Below are positions 5,336 to 6,312 of a stretch of DNA of 6,312 bases, one piece after another. Source of the DNA: an uncultured Ignavibacteria bacterium (GTDB taxonomy: Bacteria; Bacteroidota; Ignavibacteria; Kapaibacteriales; UBA961); assembly GCA_937868245.1 (NCBI GenBank), contig CALMMI010000694.1, forward strand, positions 1-6,312, read 5' to 3'. The notes under the pieces are model-generated. The model had not been told where the DNA came from, did no database searches, and was given only the letters and a program-made list of their open reading frames with translations. Both the position numbers and the translations under genes were made by a program. The number at the start of each line of letters is the position of its first letter. Within the stretch, counting starts at the first letter, position 1.

Positions 5336-6312
5336 TTATTTTGCTTGTTCTAAAAAATAGGTTTTCATCATTCCTTTGCCTTTGATCTCCATCTCTCCAC
5401 GTTCAATAAACGTGAATGCATCTCCTACAAAGTTTCTGAATTCCTCAGATACATGAATCTTATCTTCCTCTCCATACGATTCCATCCTGCTTGCAGTATT
5501 CACTGCATCACCCCATAAATCATACGAATATTTATTCTCTCCGATAATCCCTGCTACCACCGAACCTGAATGCAATCCTATTCGAAAACCAAAATCCATT
5601 GGTACTGAAAATTTTGAATCGATTGTAAAATCTTCCATCATTTCCAATGCCGCTTTTGCTACCCGCTCTGCATGATTTTCACATTCAATAGGTGCGCCGC
5701 ACACAGCCATATAGGCATCTCCTATTGTTTTGATTTTCTCCAAACCGTGTTTTTTACAAATCATATCAAATCTGGAAAATATGATGTCCAGAACATCAAT
5801 CAATTCTGCTGCAGTAAGTTTGGAAGATAATCTTGTAAAGCCTACAATGTCTGCAAAAAGAACACTCACATTTTCGTGTGCGTCAGCTATTTTCTTTTCA
5901 CCTTTTATCAACCGCTCTGTTATATTCGCCGGGAGAATATTGGCAAGAATTTCGTCCGTAGCTTGCGCTCTGGCTCGTTCTATTGCAAGATTTTTTTCAT
6001 TTTCAGCTGTTTGTCTGTCGTACATAAACTTTTCAGCATGTCTTTTGGCAGTTTCACTGTGTATTTCATTTTCCAATTCATGAAACCTCTCAAAATGCAA
6101 TAGACTCTCTTCCCACCTTTTGTTTACCTTATACAGTTTTGAAATTGACCTGTGTAAATCGGATAAATGAATTTTTTCGCCTATTTCTTCAAGAATGTCC
6201 ATTGCATGAAGCACATATTCTTCTGCTTTTACAGGATTGTATCCTTCGTACATTTGGTTTGCATAAAGAGTTCCCATTTTACCTAAATTACTTGCTATTC
6301 CGGATTTATTAC
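5336..6312 (-). CDS. TPR-repeat class III adenylate cyclase, gene 4 of array (5' end cut by window)
   Basis: The reading frame is open to the right edge, giving 324 visible residues. The Met at 6277 is internal: the 11 codons upstream of it (from 6310) continue a TPR that aligns with gene 3 residues 289-299. By comparison with gene 3, roughly 290 N-terminal residues, including most of the TPR array, lie outside. Counting from the codon at 6308-6310, the fragment contains the atypical TPR (GYNPVKAEE), a charged coiled coil, NILPANI and a full cyclase domain. Metal ligands D154 and D198, adenine-selecting K194 and D264, and N271 and R275 are all present, so ATP is the predicted substrate. The protein ends LEQAK, much like the LEQIK of gene 2. 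It is the most upstream gene visible in the transcription unit, so any promoter lies outside the window or further upstream still. Confidence 0.93.
   Translation of the reverse strand, partial: NKSGIASNLGKMGTLYANQMYEGYNPVKAEEYVLHAMDILEEIGEKIHLSDLHRSISKLYKVNKRWEESLLHFERFHELENEIHSETAKRHAEKFMYDRQTAENEKNLAIERARAQATDEILANILPANITERLIKGEKKIADAHENVSVLFADIVGFTRLSSKLTAAELIDVLDIIFSRFDMICKKHGLEKIKTIGDAYMAVCGAPIECENHAERVAKAALEMMEDFTIDSKFSVPMDFGFRIGLHSGSVVAGIIGENKYSYDLWGDAVNTASRMESYGEEDKIHVSEEFRNFVGDAFTFIERGEMEIKGKGMMKTYFLEQAK

Larger units (their letters stand above)
1..6312 (-). repeat. Gene-scale tandem array of TPR-cyclase paralogs
   Basis: Four paralogous genes lie head to tail with identical domain order. 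Their 3' ends remain alike at nucleotide level: for example taggttttcat recurs at 1546, 3512 and 5358 on the plus strand, each within a longer similar segment encoding the KGKG-x-MKTYFLE tail. This supports origin by tandem duplication, and the shared segments could serve as recombination substrates. The array is open at both window ends, so the total copy number is unknown. Confidence 0.85.

Noticed and set aside
5336..6277. A short standalone gene starting at the ATG at 6277
   Set aside because: The frame continues open upstream to the window edge and the upstream codons align with a TPR in gene 3, so this Met is internal and the gene is truncated by the window.
1524..6312. Guanylate cyclase specificity
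   Set aside because: The substrate-selecting positions are Lys (EKIKTIG) and Asp (DLWGD), the adenylate cyclase pair; guanylate cyclases typically have Glu and Cys there. Not biochemically proven.

Overview
The window is wall-to-wall coding DNA on the minus strand. It holds four co-directional paralogous genes, two complete and two cut by the window edges. Each encodes a soluble signalling protein with the same plan: an N-terminal array of 40-residue tetratricopeptide (TPR) repeats, one atypical 44-residue TPR, a short charged coiled-coil linker and a C-terminal class III nucleotidyl cyclase domain. Transcription runs from high to low coordinates: gene 4 (6312-5336, N-terminus outside the window), gene 3 (5328-3493), gene 2 (3485-1524), gene 1 (1516-1, C-terminus outside the window). 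The three junctions are each exactly 7 nt. No promoter, terminator, RNA gene, mobile element or CRISPR array is visible, so the genes look like part of one longer transcription unit that continues on both sides.

The cyclase domains appear catalytically intact. All four have both metal-binding aspartates and the substrate-selecting lysine in EKIKTIGD. The three whose C-termini are present also have the second adenine-selecting aspartate (DLWGD) and the transition-state Asn/Arg pair (VNTA-x-R). The Lys/Asp pair predicts ATP as substrate and cAMP as product. The diverging TPR arrays are probably the input or partner-binding modules, so the cluster reads as several cAMP-producing proteins with different inputs. 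Class III active sites form at a dimer interface, so mixed dimers between paralogs are possible.

The paralogs keep strikingly constant spacings within modules and differ by discrete steps. Gene 2 has one extra 40-residue TPR, exactly one heptad (7 residues) less in the linker, and an 11-residue longer loop in the catalytic domain. Genes 3 and 4 are the closest pair visible (about 80% identity over the cyclase domain by hand count).

The DNA is AT-rich and the starts lack Shine-Dalgarno sequences but follow A-rich stretches. Multi-copy TPR-cyclases of this style are, to my knowledge, common in the Bacteroidota/Chlorobiota-Ignavibacteria group. I suggest such a bacterium with low to moderate confidence; no taxonomic marker gene is present.
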